Positions 1-7,897 of a stretch of 11,682 bases of DNA are shown here, piece by piece. Within the stretch, counting starts at the first letter, position 1; each line of letters starts with the position of its first letter. The translations under genes were made by a program, and so were the position numbers. Source of the DNA: Candidatus Thiodiazotropha taylori. GTDB taxonomy: Bacteria; Pseudomonadota; Gammaproteobacteria; Chromatiales; Chromatiaceae. The stretch spans positions 1-11,682 of the forward strand of contig JAHRHW010000104.1 of NCBI GenBank assembly GCA_019100305.1. Direction: 5' to 3'. The notes under the pieces are model-generated. The model saw only the letters and a program-made list of their open reading frames with translations, was not told where the DNA came from and searched no databases.

Positions 1-412
1 CAAACACAGCCCGCCTTGCCGTCATGGCAAAAAAATCGAGGCCATCCAGGTAGAGATCGCAATCCTGTAAAAACGCTTCTGCCTGATCCGCTTTAACCCC
101 CTCTGGAAATGGCCTGATATTCAGCTGCGGATTGATTGCCAGAGCGGCATCGATCATGGTATCGAGTTTGGGTTTACCGACTGTGTTGAGATTTGCTCCT
201 GTTTGACGATTGAAGTTTTCAACCGCAAAGCTGTCGAAATCGGCCAGATTGAATCGTCCTACTCCAAGCCGGGTCAGGGTAAGTAGGTGGCTGCCACCCA
301 CCCCTCCCAGGCCTGCGATGGCGACTCGGGCATTCGATAATTGCTGCTGCTCTGCTTCTGTAAGCCAGCCGATATTCCTTGAAAACGCCAGTTGATAATC
401 AAAACTTTTCAT
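1..412 (-). CDS. ThiF/HesA/MoeB-family E1-like adenylyltransferase (partial, N-terminal 137 residues)
   Basis: The frame is open from an ATG at 410-412 to the left edge, so only the N-terminal part of an E1-like Rossmann adenylyltransferase is present. The family uses ATP to adenylate a carboxyl group, usually the C-terminus of a small protein or peptide, before sulfur transfer or conjugation. Visible signatures are the nucleotide-binding glycine motif AGLGGVGG near residues 33-40, the acidic strand end DFDSFAVENFNRQ near 58-70 with the E1-type N-x-N-R-Q, and GKPK shortly after. The catalytic and zinc-cysteine regions would lie off the edge. The ATG lies inside the end of the upstream acyltransferase gene (14-bp overlap) and has no strong Shine-Dalgarno sequence, suggesting translational coupling. 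Assignment to ThiF-like proteins is firm; the substrate is not known. Confidence 0.85.
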   Translation of the reverse strand, partial: MKSFDYQLAFSRNIGWLTEAEQQQLSNARVAIAGLGGVGGSHLLTLTRLGVGRFNLADFDSFAVENFNRQTGANLNTVGKPKLDTMIDAALAINPQLNIRPFPEGVKADQAEAFLQDCDLYLDGLDFFAMTARRAVF

Positions 413-1172
413 TCGAGTGCAATTGCGGATTGTTGTCAGGGAATTGCCAGGGCTGTTGCGCAAGATTCTGTTTGATTAAATCGTAGAGGAGCCTGATGTC
501 ATCAGGCATGTTACTGGTCAGCTCACTGCTTGGCAGCTCAAACAGTGCACGTTTGCCATGCAGTTCAAAGTTATCACTGATTTTGTGGAAGCGGAGTCCG
601 TAACGATTCAGGTGGCGTTGCAGTCTGGGTTCCATCACCACCAACACCAACTTCAGCCGACATAGATCGACCAAGGCGATCGACGACAGGTAGAGACCGA
701 TGGCAATGTTGGGAAAATTACGCCGCTCCTCTTCAGTATAGATTTTATTTGTGCTGTGGCTTTCCAGGATAAACGGTTTACCCGCTTCGTTGGCCCTGCG
801 CCGAAAATGGAGTGGCACAGCCAATCGCGAGATTTCACCGATATCCGCAGGCGGGATTTGCAACAGGCGTTCGCTCTCAATGTTGGGGATCTGGTGCAAC
901 TGATAGGGCAGGTAGCGATCAGCTCTGTCCGCTGACGGGACCACCAACCTGACACAACCTGCTACATCGCCACTACGGATATGTTCAAGCAGGCAGTGAT
1001 GGGAATACTCATCACAATGGTCGGTTTCAAGTCGGCTGCTGCTGGACGGTTCCCAGCCTAACTCTTCTGCATAGACTTTGTAGCGGATGCTGTAACTGAA
1101 GCGCTTTTGATGTCGGGAAGCGGCGTAGCGGGGATTGAAAAACTGAAAGAAATTTTGTGCCAGCCTCTCCAT
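399..1172 (-). CDS. PEP-CTERM/exosortase system-associated acyltransferase (LuxI/FeeM-like GNAT fold)
   Basis: This protein of about 257 residues matches the pattern of the exosortase-associated acyltransferase family (TIGR03694 type), related to N-acyl amino acid and acyl-homoserine-lactone synthases. These enzymes transfer an acyl chain from acyl-ACP or acyl-CoA to an amine. Supporting motifs are RYKVYAEELGW near residue 30, an acidic/histidine stretch DHCDEYSHH near 51-59, GCVRLVVP near 72-79, EISRLAVPLHFRRR near 113, and VVMEPRLQRHLNRYG near 178. The start is chosen at the ATG at 1170-1172, which has a GGAGA Shine-Dalgarno sequence five bases upstream; an ATG at 1184 and a GTG at 1247 are in-frame alternatives without comparable ribosome sites. 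It overlaps the ThiF-like gene downstream and is divergent from the GGDEF gene. The acyl donor and acceptor are not predictable. No exosortase or PEP-CTERM gene is in the window. Confidence 0.85.
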   Translation of the reverse strand: MERLAQNFFQFFNPRYAASRHQKRFSYSIRYKVYAEELGWEPSSSSRLETDHCDEYSHHCLLEHIRSGDVAGCVRLVVPSADRADRYLPYQLHQIPNIESERLLQIPPADIGEISRLAVPLHFRRRANEAGKPFILESHSTNKIYTEEERRNFPNIAIGLYLSSIALVDLCRLKLVLVVMEPRLQRHLNRYGLRFHKISDNFELHGKRALFELPSSELTSNMPDDIRLLYDLIKQNLAQQPWQFPDNNPQLHSNEKF

Positions 1173-1674
1173 GTCTCTCTCCATAGCATTCCCGATCTGT
1201 ACTCTGTTGCAGAATCGATTGAAGGTGGATCTTGTTGGCCAATACACTTGATCTTTATGGGATCAAGAGGGCAGGGATGTGAGGCTTGTGAGTCGGCTGA
1301 AACACCAACCTGATACGCAGTAAATTATTCCTTTATTCTAATATTCTGCTACCGGTGTCTGCGCCTGACATAACCGAACATCCGATGACTGGTCTTTGTC
1401 AATCGATTTAACTGATCTAGCACAACAAATATAGAACAATTTACAGAATTCTTCGTGGGGGCAGGCGTAAAACCATGTAGAATGGCTGGCTTAATTTGTC
1501 GTGGTTCTGCTTTTGATTATCGAGCCCTCCCGATTGGTGGAACCTGTCGGCGTTGTTTGTGTGGATACTATGGATGGGTCTTTTGACCTGGATCACCGAT
1601 TGCTTGTTTAGCGATCAAGTAATTCAGGCGACAAGCGACATAGTCATAGCCACGATGATGTGGGATCGAACGGA
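1173..1674. other. Divergent intergenic region between acyltransferase and GGDEF genes
   Basis: About 500 bp separates the two divergent genes and must hold both promoters. AT-rich stretches lie at 1320-1350 (toward the acyltransferase) and 1400-1450 (toward the cyclase). A TATAGA at 1430-1435 with a poor TTTAAC 17 bp upstream is a weak sigma-70-like candidate for the plus strand; a TAGAAT at 1478-1483 lacks a -35 match. I see no sigma-54 -24/-12 element, no c-di-GMP riboswitch and no convincing open reading frame in either orientation. Confidence 0.4.
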
Positions 1675-2871
1675 ATGACCAGCTTTGAGAAAATGTACAT
1701 TACGATCAGTGAATCATTAGGCATATATACTAAAGATCAACTCTACGAGTTGTTCACGACCAAGGAACATGGTCTGCCAATCTCCGGACACCGGGCTACC
1801 ATCATTCAGAGCCGGGTGTTTTTTTTCTGTGTTGTGTTTGCGGTACTGGTGCCGGCCTGGTCGATCATCGATCTGCTTTTTCTGCCCAGTGCCCTGTGGG
1901 GCGGTCTGCTGACGATCAGAGCGGTATCCGGAATGGTTTTCGCCATGCTGGCCTGGTTGTCCCGTCGTGAGCCGACCATCAAGCGGGCGCGTCTGTTATT
2001 TGCCGGTATGCTTGCCGTAACACCGCTTTTCTATCTCGCTTCCGGTTATTGGATTGAGGATTATCCGCTCACCAGTCAGGAGCAGATCATTGCCGGGCTA
2101 TACGGCTTGCTGCCGTTTGTTATGGTGGCTGGATTAACGCTTTTCCCATTGACCCTGGTTGAGTTCCTGGCCTATGCCGTGCCGCTGTTTCTGATTACAC
2201 TGGTTTCTGCGTTTCCCGGCAGTGAAGCGGAAATATCCCAGGCGGTTTCCACCATGTGGCTGCTGATTCTGATCCTCGGGGTTGCCCTGTTCTCCTCCTT
2301 GACCCAGCTGCGTTACATGCTCTCTCAGGTCAGTCGCGCCAGTTACGATGTGCTCACCGGCATGCTTACCCGGCGTGCCGGTATAGAAGTTCTGGATCTG
2401 CAGTTCAGGCTGGCTTCCATGGGAGGCAGTTCGATGTCAATCCTCTACTTTGATCTGGATAACTTCAAAGCGGTAAACGATACCTACGGACACGATATCG
2501 GCGACAAGGTGCTTAAGACTGCATCAGAACAGATTTGCAATTGTGTGCGTAAAGGGGACAGTGTGATTCGCTGGGGTGGTGAGGAGTTTGTTGTGGTATT
2601 GCCGACCGCTGATCCCAGGGAAGCGAATGAGGTTGTGAGTCGAATCATGACGGCAGGCGTTGGCGATCGTCCTGAAGGTGGACCGGTGACCGCAAGTATC
2701 GGCGTGGCTGAAGTACAGGAAGACAATGTAAAAGACTGGAAGGCACAGATTGAACTGGCTGATCATCGTATGTATAGCGCCAAGACCAATGGTCGTGCCA
2801 GATCTGTCGGTGTCGATGGTAATGCCATGCTCTGGACCTCGAAGAATCAGGCCGAGGACGCCACTGCTTGA
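1675..2871 (+). CDS. Membrane-bound GGDEF diguanylate cyclase
   Basis: The protein makes the second messenger c-di-GMP from two GTP. The N-terminal half (about residues 45-215) is strongly hydrophobic with roughly six predicted membrane helices and no recognised sensor family, so the signal is unknown; it resembles MASE-type integral membrane sensors only in general layout. The C-terminal half is a complete GGDEF domain: DVLTGMLTRR near 225, FDLDNFKAVND near 259, the active-site GGEEF near 301-305, and the inhibitory I-site RKGD exactly five residues before it, implying product feedback. ASIGVAE and the terminal ADHRMYSAK segment are also typical. The start is placed at the ATG at 1675, which has a GGGA nine bases upstream; an in-frame GTG at 1660 would add five residues but lacks a ribosome site. 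It converges tail to tail with the adaptor gene, only 11 bp apart, with no visible terminator. Confidence 0.93.
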   Translation: MTSFEKMYITISESLGIYTKDQLYELFTTKEHGLPISGHRATIIQSRVFFFCVVFAVLVPAWSIIDLLFLPSALWGGLLTIRAVSGMVFAMLAWLSRREPTIKRARLLFAGMLAVTPLFYLASGYWIEDYPLTSQEQIIAGLYGLLPFVMVAGLTLFPLTLVEFLAYAVPLFLITLVSAFPGSEAEISQAVSTMWLLILILGVALFSSLTQLRYMLSQVSRASYDVLTGMLTRRAGIEVLDLQFRLASMGGSSMSILYFDLDNFKAVNDTYGHDIGDKVLKTASEQICNCVRKGDSVIRWGGEEFVVVLPTADPREANEVVSRIMTAGVGDRPEGGPVTASIGVAEVQEDNVKDWKAQIELADHRMYSAKTNGRARSVGVDGNAMLWTSKNQAEDATA

Positions 2872-2882
2872 ATCTTTACTGC

Positions 2883-4091
2883 CTACTCCCTGCCTTCAAG
2901 CAGTACGCCTTGTTTGATTTTGTCGCTCGGGTGGACAATGATCCGTTCACCTGGGCTTAGCCCTTCAGTCACCTCCGCTTCAAATCCGGTACGATAGCCG
3001 ATCGTGATCTGGCGCTGTTCTGCCATACCATCCTGCTCGATGAAGACGGACCACTGCTTGCCGTCCCGAAACAGTGCGGTGAGCGGTATTTTCATTATCT
3101 GTTTACCTCGCCATAGCACTATTCTTGCGTCCACTTGATAGCCGTGAGCGATGCGATTCCACTCTGTATGTGGTGAAGTGAAATCGATGATCACATTGAC
3201 CCGCTGCTCCTCAATGCCAAGAGCCGAAACCTTGGTGAAGCCGAAGGGCTCAACCCGCCTTACCACACCCTTGAGTGTTCGATCACCCCCCCAGTTTTCG
3301 ATGTGGACCTGTTGACCCGGTTCCACCTTGATGGCATCGGAGGAGAGTAGATCAGCCACAATCTCCAGTTTGTCCGGGTCACCAATCTCCAGTAGGGGCT
3401 CGCCGGCACTGACTACCCCCTCACTCTTATGCTGGATCTTCAGGATCCGGCCATTAACGGGTGCACGAATTGGTACACATTGGCACGCCTCTGCGTTGCT
3501 ACGAGGTTCCGTGGGAGAGATCAATTGGGCATTGGCGCGGTCTAATTCTGCCTGTCTCGCCTGACGATTGGCGACCGCGGTCTCCAATGCTGCCTGGCGG
3601 GTCTGATAGGTCCTTTGCACGGATTCCAGCTCTCTTGCTGAGATCACAGCCTCTTCATGCAGTCGACGGGATCGGTTGAGTTCACTGAGTGCAAAATCGA
3701 GTTCAACCCGGGCCTCCTTCACTGCCGCTTCCGCCAGAATCCGGTTGGCTTCGGCTGCACGGATATCGGCCCGGGCCTGGGCTTCGCTACGTGGATCGAG
3801 CAGGGTTGGATCGATGGGTTCGATCTCGGCCAACAGGGTCTCATTGGCAACCACCCGATCGCCGACTTCCGCTTCGATGCGCATCGCCCGCCCACTGATC
3901 GGTGCGGAGAGGGTAAACACATCCCTGACCCGGGTCTCTCCCTCTTCATCGATCGTCACAACCAGTTCACCCGGTTGCAGAGTCAGCAGATCAACCGCAA
4001 TCGGTTTCGGCTGGAAGGCCCAGACCAGTGACGCCAGGACAAGCAGACTCACCAAACCCCAAATCAAGATACGTTTCCAATGTGCGCTCAT
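2883..4091 (-). CDS. HlyD/MacA-type periplasmic adaptor of an ABC exporter
   Basis: This is a membrane-fusion protein that bridges an inner-membrane ABC exporter to an outer-membrane TolC-type channel. From the ATG at 4091 it has one N-terminal membrane anchor (about residues 6-26), a first lipoyl half (APISGR...VGDRV), a long heptad-rich alpha hairpin (about 100-190), the second lipoyl half (RAPVNGR...GVVSAGEPL), then beta-barrel and membrane-proximal domains. At the hairpin tip the pattern R-x3-L-x6-S (R..RLHEEAVIS) fits the TolC-contact motif known in MacA, AcrA and HlyD. An unusual CQC pair sits just before the second lipoyl half. The ATG follows the permease stop codon by two bases; a GTG at 4097 overlapping that stop is the alternative start. 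Co-transcription with the permease and ATPase is near certain. Cargo unknown. Confidence 0.92.
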   Translation of the reverse strand: MSAHWKRILIWGLVSLLVLASLVWAFQPKPIAVDLLTLQPGELVVTIDEEGETRVRDVFTLSAPISGRAMRIEAEVGDRVVANETLLAEIEPIDPTLLDPRSEAQARADIRAAEANRILAEAAVKEARVELDFALSELNRSRRLHEEAVISARELESVQRTYQTRQAALETAVANRQARQAELDRANAQLISPTEPRSNAEACQCVPIRAPVNGRILKIQHKSEGVVSAGEPLLEIGDPDKLEIVADLLSSDAIKVEPGQQVHIENWGGDRTLKGVVRRVEPFGFTKVSALGIEEQRVNVIIDFTSPHTEWNRIAHGYQVDARIVLWRGKQIMKIPLTALFRDGKQWSVFIEQDGMAEQRQITIGYRTGFEAEVTEGLSPGERIIVHPSDKIKQGVLLEGRE

Positions 4092-4093
4092 AA

Positions 4094-6457
4094 TCACTCA
4101 CGAGTTTTCAATACGGCAATCAAATCGAGATGGTCAAGTCGCCTTCGGACCACAGCTGCGGAGAGAGCGGTTGCACCCAACGTAACCAGCACTGCGGTTG
4201 CATCCGTGGCGGCCTTGATGACCAGTGGAATTCGAAACAGCTCGGTGTTCATGGCATTGGTCATCAGCCATCCGAGACCATGCCCCATCAGGCAGCCCAG
4301 CGGCAGTCCAACCAGAATCAGCAGCGCGGCCTCACCCAACAGAATGTAAGAGATTTCACCGGAGTGGAAGCCCAGTACCCGCAGGGTGGCCAGCTCCCGT
4401 CCCCGCTCCGAAAGGGCGATCCGGGTGCTGTTGTAGACCACGCCAAATCCCAGTGCGCAGGCAAAGGCGGCAAAAAAGGAGATATAGACCATCAACATTT
4501 CAGCCATGGTCTCGTTGAACTCCTCCACGGCGGCATCCTTGAGGGTCACAGCGGAGACTCTGGGCAGCGATTTCAAGCTGCGATAGAGCTGGCTCAGCTG
4601 GTTCTTATCCACCAGCAGGTTGATCGCCTCAAGACTGGCGCTCTCTCCCATCAATCGGTTGAAGGCCTGGATATGCAGATAGGCCGGCATTCCCATGTAG
4701 GTCTCGAACAGGCGTACCACCGGTATCAATGCCTTGGGCTGTTTCCCTTCCAGCACTTCAACCCAGACGGAATCACCGATCTGGACGTCCAGCTTCTCAG
4801 CCAGTCGGGTAGAGAGAATCAGGCCTTCCGGAGGTACGCTGACGACTTCTCCCTGAGCATCATAGATGCGCTGCAGTTTTGGATTGTCGGTGATTCCCTC
4901 GATGCCGCCACGGTGGCTGAGGTGTCCCGCCTTTAGATCAGCACTCTTGCTTCTCATCGGTTCGGCCGCCAATACGCCGGGTAGGCGGCGGATCTCACGC
5001 AGTGTCTGATCCGATTGGCTCTCGACCAGCCCGACAGTCATGTCCTGGCGCTGCGTCTGGTGGAACTGAACCTCGATGATCTCTTCAATGGCATCGATCC
5101 ACTGCAGCGCCATTACCATCACGGATACCGACAGGGCGATGCCGATACTGGTCAGCAGTGACCTCCACGGTGAGCGCATGATCTGCCGCAGTATGATCCG
5201 GGTCGGTTGATCGAGCCACAAACCGAAGCGGCTTTGAGAGAAGCGGCTGCTGCGATACATGGGTGGCGCCGGTGGGCTCATCGCTTCGGCCGGTGGCAGC
5301 GTGGCTGCATGTCTTACGGCACCCAGTGAGCCTGCCAGGGCAGCGATCAGACTGACCGCTGCGCCGATGGCGAAGACACCTGGATCGGGACGGAAAATCA
5401 GTAGTGGGAAGCGAAACAGATCGGCGTAGATTTCGGTGTTGACCCGACCCAGCCAAGCGCCCAGCAGCCAGCCCAGCACAATACCGACGCCACACATCGC
5501 CATGACCATCTTGGTGTAGTGCCAGGCGACCTGCCAGTTGCTGTAGCCGAAGGCCTTCATCAGACCGATTTCGCTCCGGTCGGTGGCGATCAGGCGGCTC
5601 ATGACCATATTGCCGAGAAATGCGGCGACCGCCAGAAAGATGGTGGGGAGAATGGTCGACATGGTTTTAAGCTGTTCGATCTCATTCATCAGAAACCAGT
5701 TTGAAATCTGGTTTTTGCGGGCGATCGCGCCGTGGCTGCCGTAGCTTTCGAGAAGTCGATCAAGCTTGACGATAATCTGCTCCGGGCTGCTGTCATGCAG
5801 CAGTCCCAGACTGACCTCGTTGAAGGCCCCCTCAAGATCGTAAGCGGCAGCCAGGGCTTCCCGGCCCATCCACATCACTCCGAAACGTTTGTCATCAGGC
5901 ATCAGGGCGCCTGGGCCCATGCTGTAGATGAATTCAGGGGAGAGGGCGATGCCGACCACGGTGAGGCTACGCTGGTTGCCGTTCATCAGAGCCTTGAACT
6001 GATCGCCGGGCTGCAGATCGTGGGCTTCGGCAAACGGTTCGTTGAGCACCACCTCATCCGGGTGGCCCAGGCTGACCAGCCGGCCCGATCTCAGAACCAG
6101 ATTGTTGAGCAGCGGCTCTCCCTGTTCGGGAATGGAGACCAGTTGGCCAATCACCGGCTCCTCGAACCCTTCGATGGAGAGGGTGGCCATCTGCTTGATT
6201 CTGTCCTCCACCGAGCGGACCCCGGGTAGTGCGCTGATCTGATTGACCAGTCGGTGTGGCGCGCGCTTGACCGTGGCAAAGACATCGGCAAAACGCTGTC
6301 TTTCGTAATAGGCGGTGGCAGTCTGTTGCAGGGCCTGCAAGGCTGACAGGGACATCACCAGAACCGCCACACCGGAGGCGATCACCACCGCAATCGCCAA
6401 TACCTGTCCCTTCAGCTTCCACAGGTTGCGTATCAGTTTAAGATTCAGGGCACTCAT
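4094..6457 (-). CDS. FtsX/MacB-like ABC transporter permease, two FtsX modules (787 aa)
   Basis: A large inner-membrane permease of the type VII (MacB/LolCDE/FtsX) mechanotransmission class. Order: membrane helix at about 19-41, large periplasmic domain at about 45-262, three helices forming the first FtsX module (about 267-385) containing the cytoplasmic coupling segment RLIATDRSEIGLMKAFG, a second entry helix at about 433-455, a second periplasmic domain (about 460-650), then the second FtsX module (about 655-775) with the matching segment RIALSERGRELATLRVLG. The internal duplication means one chain supplies both halves of the permease, unlike MacB, which is a homodimer with its own ATPase domain. 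There is no ATPase domain here; the ATPase is encoded seven bases upstream. The start ATG has a weak GAGAG ribosome site. These transporters commonly extrude substrate from the periplasm rather than across the inner membrane. Confidence 0.92.
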   Translation of the reverse strand: MSALNLKLIRNLWKLKGQVLAIAVVIASGVAVLVMSLSALQALQQTATAYYERQRFADVFATVKRAPHRLVNQISALPGVRSVEDRIKQMATLSIEGFEEPVIGQLVSIPEQGEPLLNNLVLRSGRLVSLGHPDEVVLNEPFAEAHDLQPGDQFKALMNGNQRSLTVVGIALSPEFIYSMGPGALMPDDKRFGVMWMGREALAAAYDLEGAFNEVSLGLLHDSSPEQIIVKLDRLLESYGSHGAIARKNQISNWFLMNEIEQLKTMSTILPTIFLAVAAFLGNMVMSRLIATDRSEIGLMKAFGYSNWQVAWHYTKMVMAMCGVGIVLGWLLGAWLGRVNTEIYADLFRFPLLIFRPDPGVFAIGAAVSLIAALAGSLGAVRHAATLPPAEAMSPPAPPMYRSSRFSQSRFGLWLDQPTRIILRQIMRSPWRSLLTSIGIALSVSVMVMALQWIDAIEEIIEVQFHQTQRQDMTVGLVESQSDQTLREIRRLPGVLAAEPMRSKSADLKAGHLSHRGGIEGITDNPKLQRIYDAQGEVVSVPPEGLILSTRLAEKLDVQIGDSVWVEVLEGKQPKALIPVVRLFETYMGMPAYLHIQAFNRLMGESASLEAINLLVDKNQLSQLYRSLKSLPRVSAVTLKDAAVEEFNETMAEMLMVYISFFAAFACALGFGVVYNSTRIALSERGRELATLRVLGFHSGEISYILLGEAALLILVGLPLGCLMGHGLGWLMTNAMNTELFRIPLVIKAATDATAVLVTLGATALSAAVVRRRLDHLDLIAVLKTRE

Positions 6458-6464
6458 GATTCTC

Positions 6465-7196
6465 TCACCAACTCAACTCATGCGCCCCTTTTCGGAGGCT
6501 GTTTTCCTGATAATCCGCAACGTGCCCGTCGGCAAAGTGCAGTACCCGGTCCGCCATCTCACCGATGACACTGTTGTGGGTGATCACCGCGGTGGTGGTT
6601 CCCATCTCCTGGTTGACCCTTTCAATCGCCTCCAGCACCAGGATGCCGGTCTGGCTATCGAGAGCCCCGGTGGGTTCGTCGCACAGCAGGATGTCCGGTC
6701 GTTTGGCGATCGCCCGGGCGATCGCCACCCGCTGCTGTTCACCGCCCGAGAGTTGGGCGGGAAAGTGGTCGAGCCGTTCCGCCAGGCCGACCAGAGCGAG
6801 GGCTTCTGCAGGGTCCATGGCACGCTTGGCGATCTCGGTAACCAGTGAGACATTTTCCCGTGCGGTGAGACTGGGGATCAGGTTATAGAACTGAAACACA
6901 AAGCCCACATGGTCACGACGGTATCGGGTCAGGGTGGATTCATCATCGGCGCTGATCCGCATGTCGCGAAAGGTCACTTCGCCGCTACTCGGGCTGTCGA
7001 GACCGCCGAGGATATTGAGCAGGGTCGATTTACCGCTGCCGGAAGGGCCCAGCAGGACCACCAACTCCCCCTCGCGCAACTCAAGGTCGACGCCACGCAG
7101 GGCGTGCACGTCAACACTGCCTGTGTGATAGACCTTGGTCAGCCCCTGACCTTGCAGGGTGATATCCGGGATTGAGCTGGAATCTGAATCAGACAC
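6465..7196 (-). CDS. ABC transporter ATP-binding protein, LolD/MacB type
   Basis: A 243-residue nucleotide-binding subunit with all catalytic motifs: Walker A GPSGSGKST at 50-58, Q-loop FQFYNLIP with Q102, signature LSGGEQQR at 149-156, Walker B ILLCDEP with catalytic E174, the D-loop GALD, and switch H207 in ITHN. Sequence details such as the VHALRGVDLEL start and the FQFYNLIPSLTARENV segment are characteristic of the LolD/MacB/DevA subfamily that pairs with FtsX-type permeases. The start codon is GTG, supported by a GGAG ribosome site six bases upstream. A TATACT resembling a -10 box lies on the minus strand at 7217-7222, without a recognisable -35, so a local promoter is possible but unproven. 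The permease gene begins seven bases after its stop. Confidence 0.95.
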   Translation of the reverse strand: MSDSDSSSIPDITLQGQGLTKVYHTGSVDVHALRGVDLELREGELVVLLGPSGSGKSTLLNILGGLDSPSSGEVTFRDMRISADDESTLTRYRRDHVGFVFQFYNLIPSLTARENVSLVTEIAKRAMDPAEALALVGLAERLDHFPAQLSGGEQQRVAIARAIAKRPDILLCDEPTGALDSQTGILVLEAIERVNQEMGTTTAVITHNSVIGEMADRVLHFADGHVADYQENSLRKGAHELSW

Positions 7197-7298
7197 GACT
7201 TACTCCATGTCCTGAAAGTATAGCTCAGCAATGGGTTGGTCGATGACCGGGTGGGCGCCCTTCAGCCCCAGCCTGCAGCAGGTATTTCGATGCGGTGT

Positions 7299-7523
7299 TC
7301 AGTTAGCGCTTTTGTCCTCAATGACGTTTTGCTCCTGCTTCGGTTTTCGCCAGGCGGCAAACAGCAGGGTGAGCAGGCCGAGTATCAGTTCATCGGCAAA
7401 CGGGATCAGATCGGGAATTACCAGATCGAGCAGAAACAGTGTGCCGGTAAGCAGAAACAGCTGGCGGAAACGCAGCCGGTCTGCAAACTTGAGAATGGCA
7501 GCAATGATCGGTACCGAGTGCAT
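7299..7523 (-). CDS. DUF6116-like small membrane protein
   Basis: A 74-residue protein starting at the ATG at 7521-7523. It shows an RFRQLFLL segment, a hydrophobic stretch LLTGTLFLLDLVIPDLIPFADELILGLL split by an IPDLIPF(A)DE motif, and a charged C-terminal tail. That motif layout resembles proteins annotated as DUF6116, of unknown function; I recall this from family pattern only. It probably forms two short membrane helices around the proline-rich turn. A longer in-frame start at 7634 gives 37 extra residues that do not look protein-like, so the shorter form is preferred, although its ribosome site is weak. It lies 102 bp upstream of the ABC genes on the same strand and may be co-transcribed, but the gap leaves room for a separate promoter. 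Confidence 0.65.
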   Translation of the reverse strand: MHSVPIIAAILKFADRLRFRQLFLLTGTLFLLDLVIPDLIPFADELILGLLTLLFAAWRKPKQEQNVIEDKSAN

Positions 7524-7674
7524 AGGCGTTACCCGAATGTATGGGGAGTTTGAATATAAGGCAGTCTGTTCCACATCCGGGTTCAATACTCTAACGATTG
7601 AGTTGAGTTGTCGAGTTCGCCGGTCCCTATTCACGCTCTATGGACAGAGTTTGTTGGCAGATCGCTGCCTGAGT

Positions 7675-7714
7675 GTAGGGGTATTACTACCCTCTAAAAG
7701 TAGGGTATCACCCC
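7675..7714. promoter_or_regulatory. Nested inverted repeat, candidate operator
   Basis: Outer arms GGGGT (7678-7682) and ACCCC (7710-7714) enclose inner arms TACCCT (7688-7693) and AGGGTA (7702-7707) around an AT-rich 8-base spacer. The site also reads as a direct repeat, GTAGGGGTATTAC versus GTAGGGTATCAC. It lies about 155 bp upstream of the DUF6116-like start on the minus strand and about 510 bp upstream of the cytochrome-porin gene. It superficially resembles NarL heptamer arrangements, but the half-sites and spacing do not fit that consensus. A regulator binding site is inference. Confidence 0.35.
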
Positions 7715-7716
7715 AT

Positions 7717-7750
7717 AATAAAAAAACATGACCCTTGTTAGGGTTTTATT
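7717..7750. terminator. Weak bidirectional terminator-like hairpin
   Basis: ACCCT (7731-7735) pairs with AGGGT (7740-7744) around a TGTT loop, with an A-rich run before and TTTTATT after; AATAAAA (7717-7723) can pair with TTTTATT (7744-7750). The GC part of the stem is only five pairs, and no gene is seen to end here, so a terminator role is doubtful. It repeats the ACCCT/AGGGT core of the neighbouring inverted repeat. Confidence 0.25.
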
Positions 7751-7789
7751 ACTGTTTCACAAAAAGTAACAAACTCGCTTTGGAGTCCG

Positions 7790-7897
7790 ATGGGTAGTGA
7801 ATTGATCACTGGGATTCCGGGGGAAAGCGGTGAGACAAGTGAGGATGGATGGGGTGGTCTGTGTCGTACAGACAACAATAAGAAGGGATTGGCGTGA
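7790..7897 (+). CDS. Possible 35-residue small ORF upstream of a hairpin
   Basis: An ATG at 7790 with GGAG four bases before it opens a 35-codon frame ending in TGA at 7895-7897. The peptide begins MGSELITGIPGE, is acidic and glycine-rich, has one cysteine, and ends KKGLA. It has no signal peptide or membrane segment, and I recognise no family. Its stop codon falls inside the left arm of the perfect hairpin at 7893-7933, an arrangement seen in leader peptides. A frame this short can occur by chance, so it is listed only as a possibility. Confidence 0.2.
   Translation: MGSELITGIPGESGETSEDGWGGLCRTDNNKKGLA

Noticed and set aside
1495..1660. c-di-GMP riboswitch in the leader of the GGDEF gene
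   Set aside because: No conserved GEMM core sequence or tetraloop-receptor pattern could be found.
3676..4185. A 169-codon plus-strand frame opposite the adaptor gene
   Set aside because: It is antisense to a well-supported HlyD-type gene, crosses into the permease gene, and is low-complexity Ser/Arg/Ala.
4130..4936. A 268-codon plus-strand frame opposite the permease gene
   Set aside because: His/Gln-rich composition typical of an antisense shadow of a GC-rich gene; no ribosome site or domain.
7685..7702. NarL-type heptamer pair
   Set aside because: The spacing and half-sites do not fit the TACYYMT 7-2-7 arrangement.
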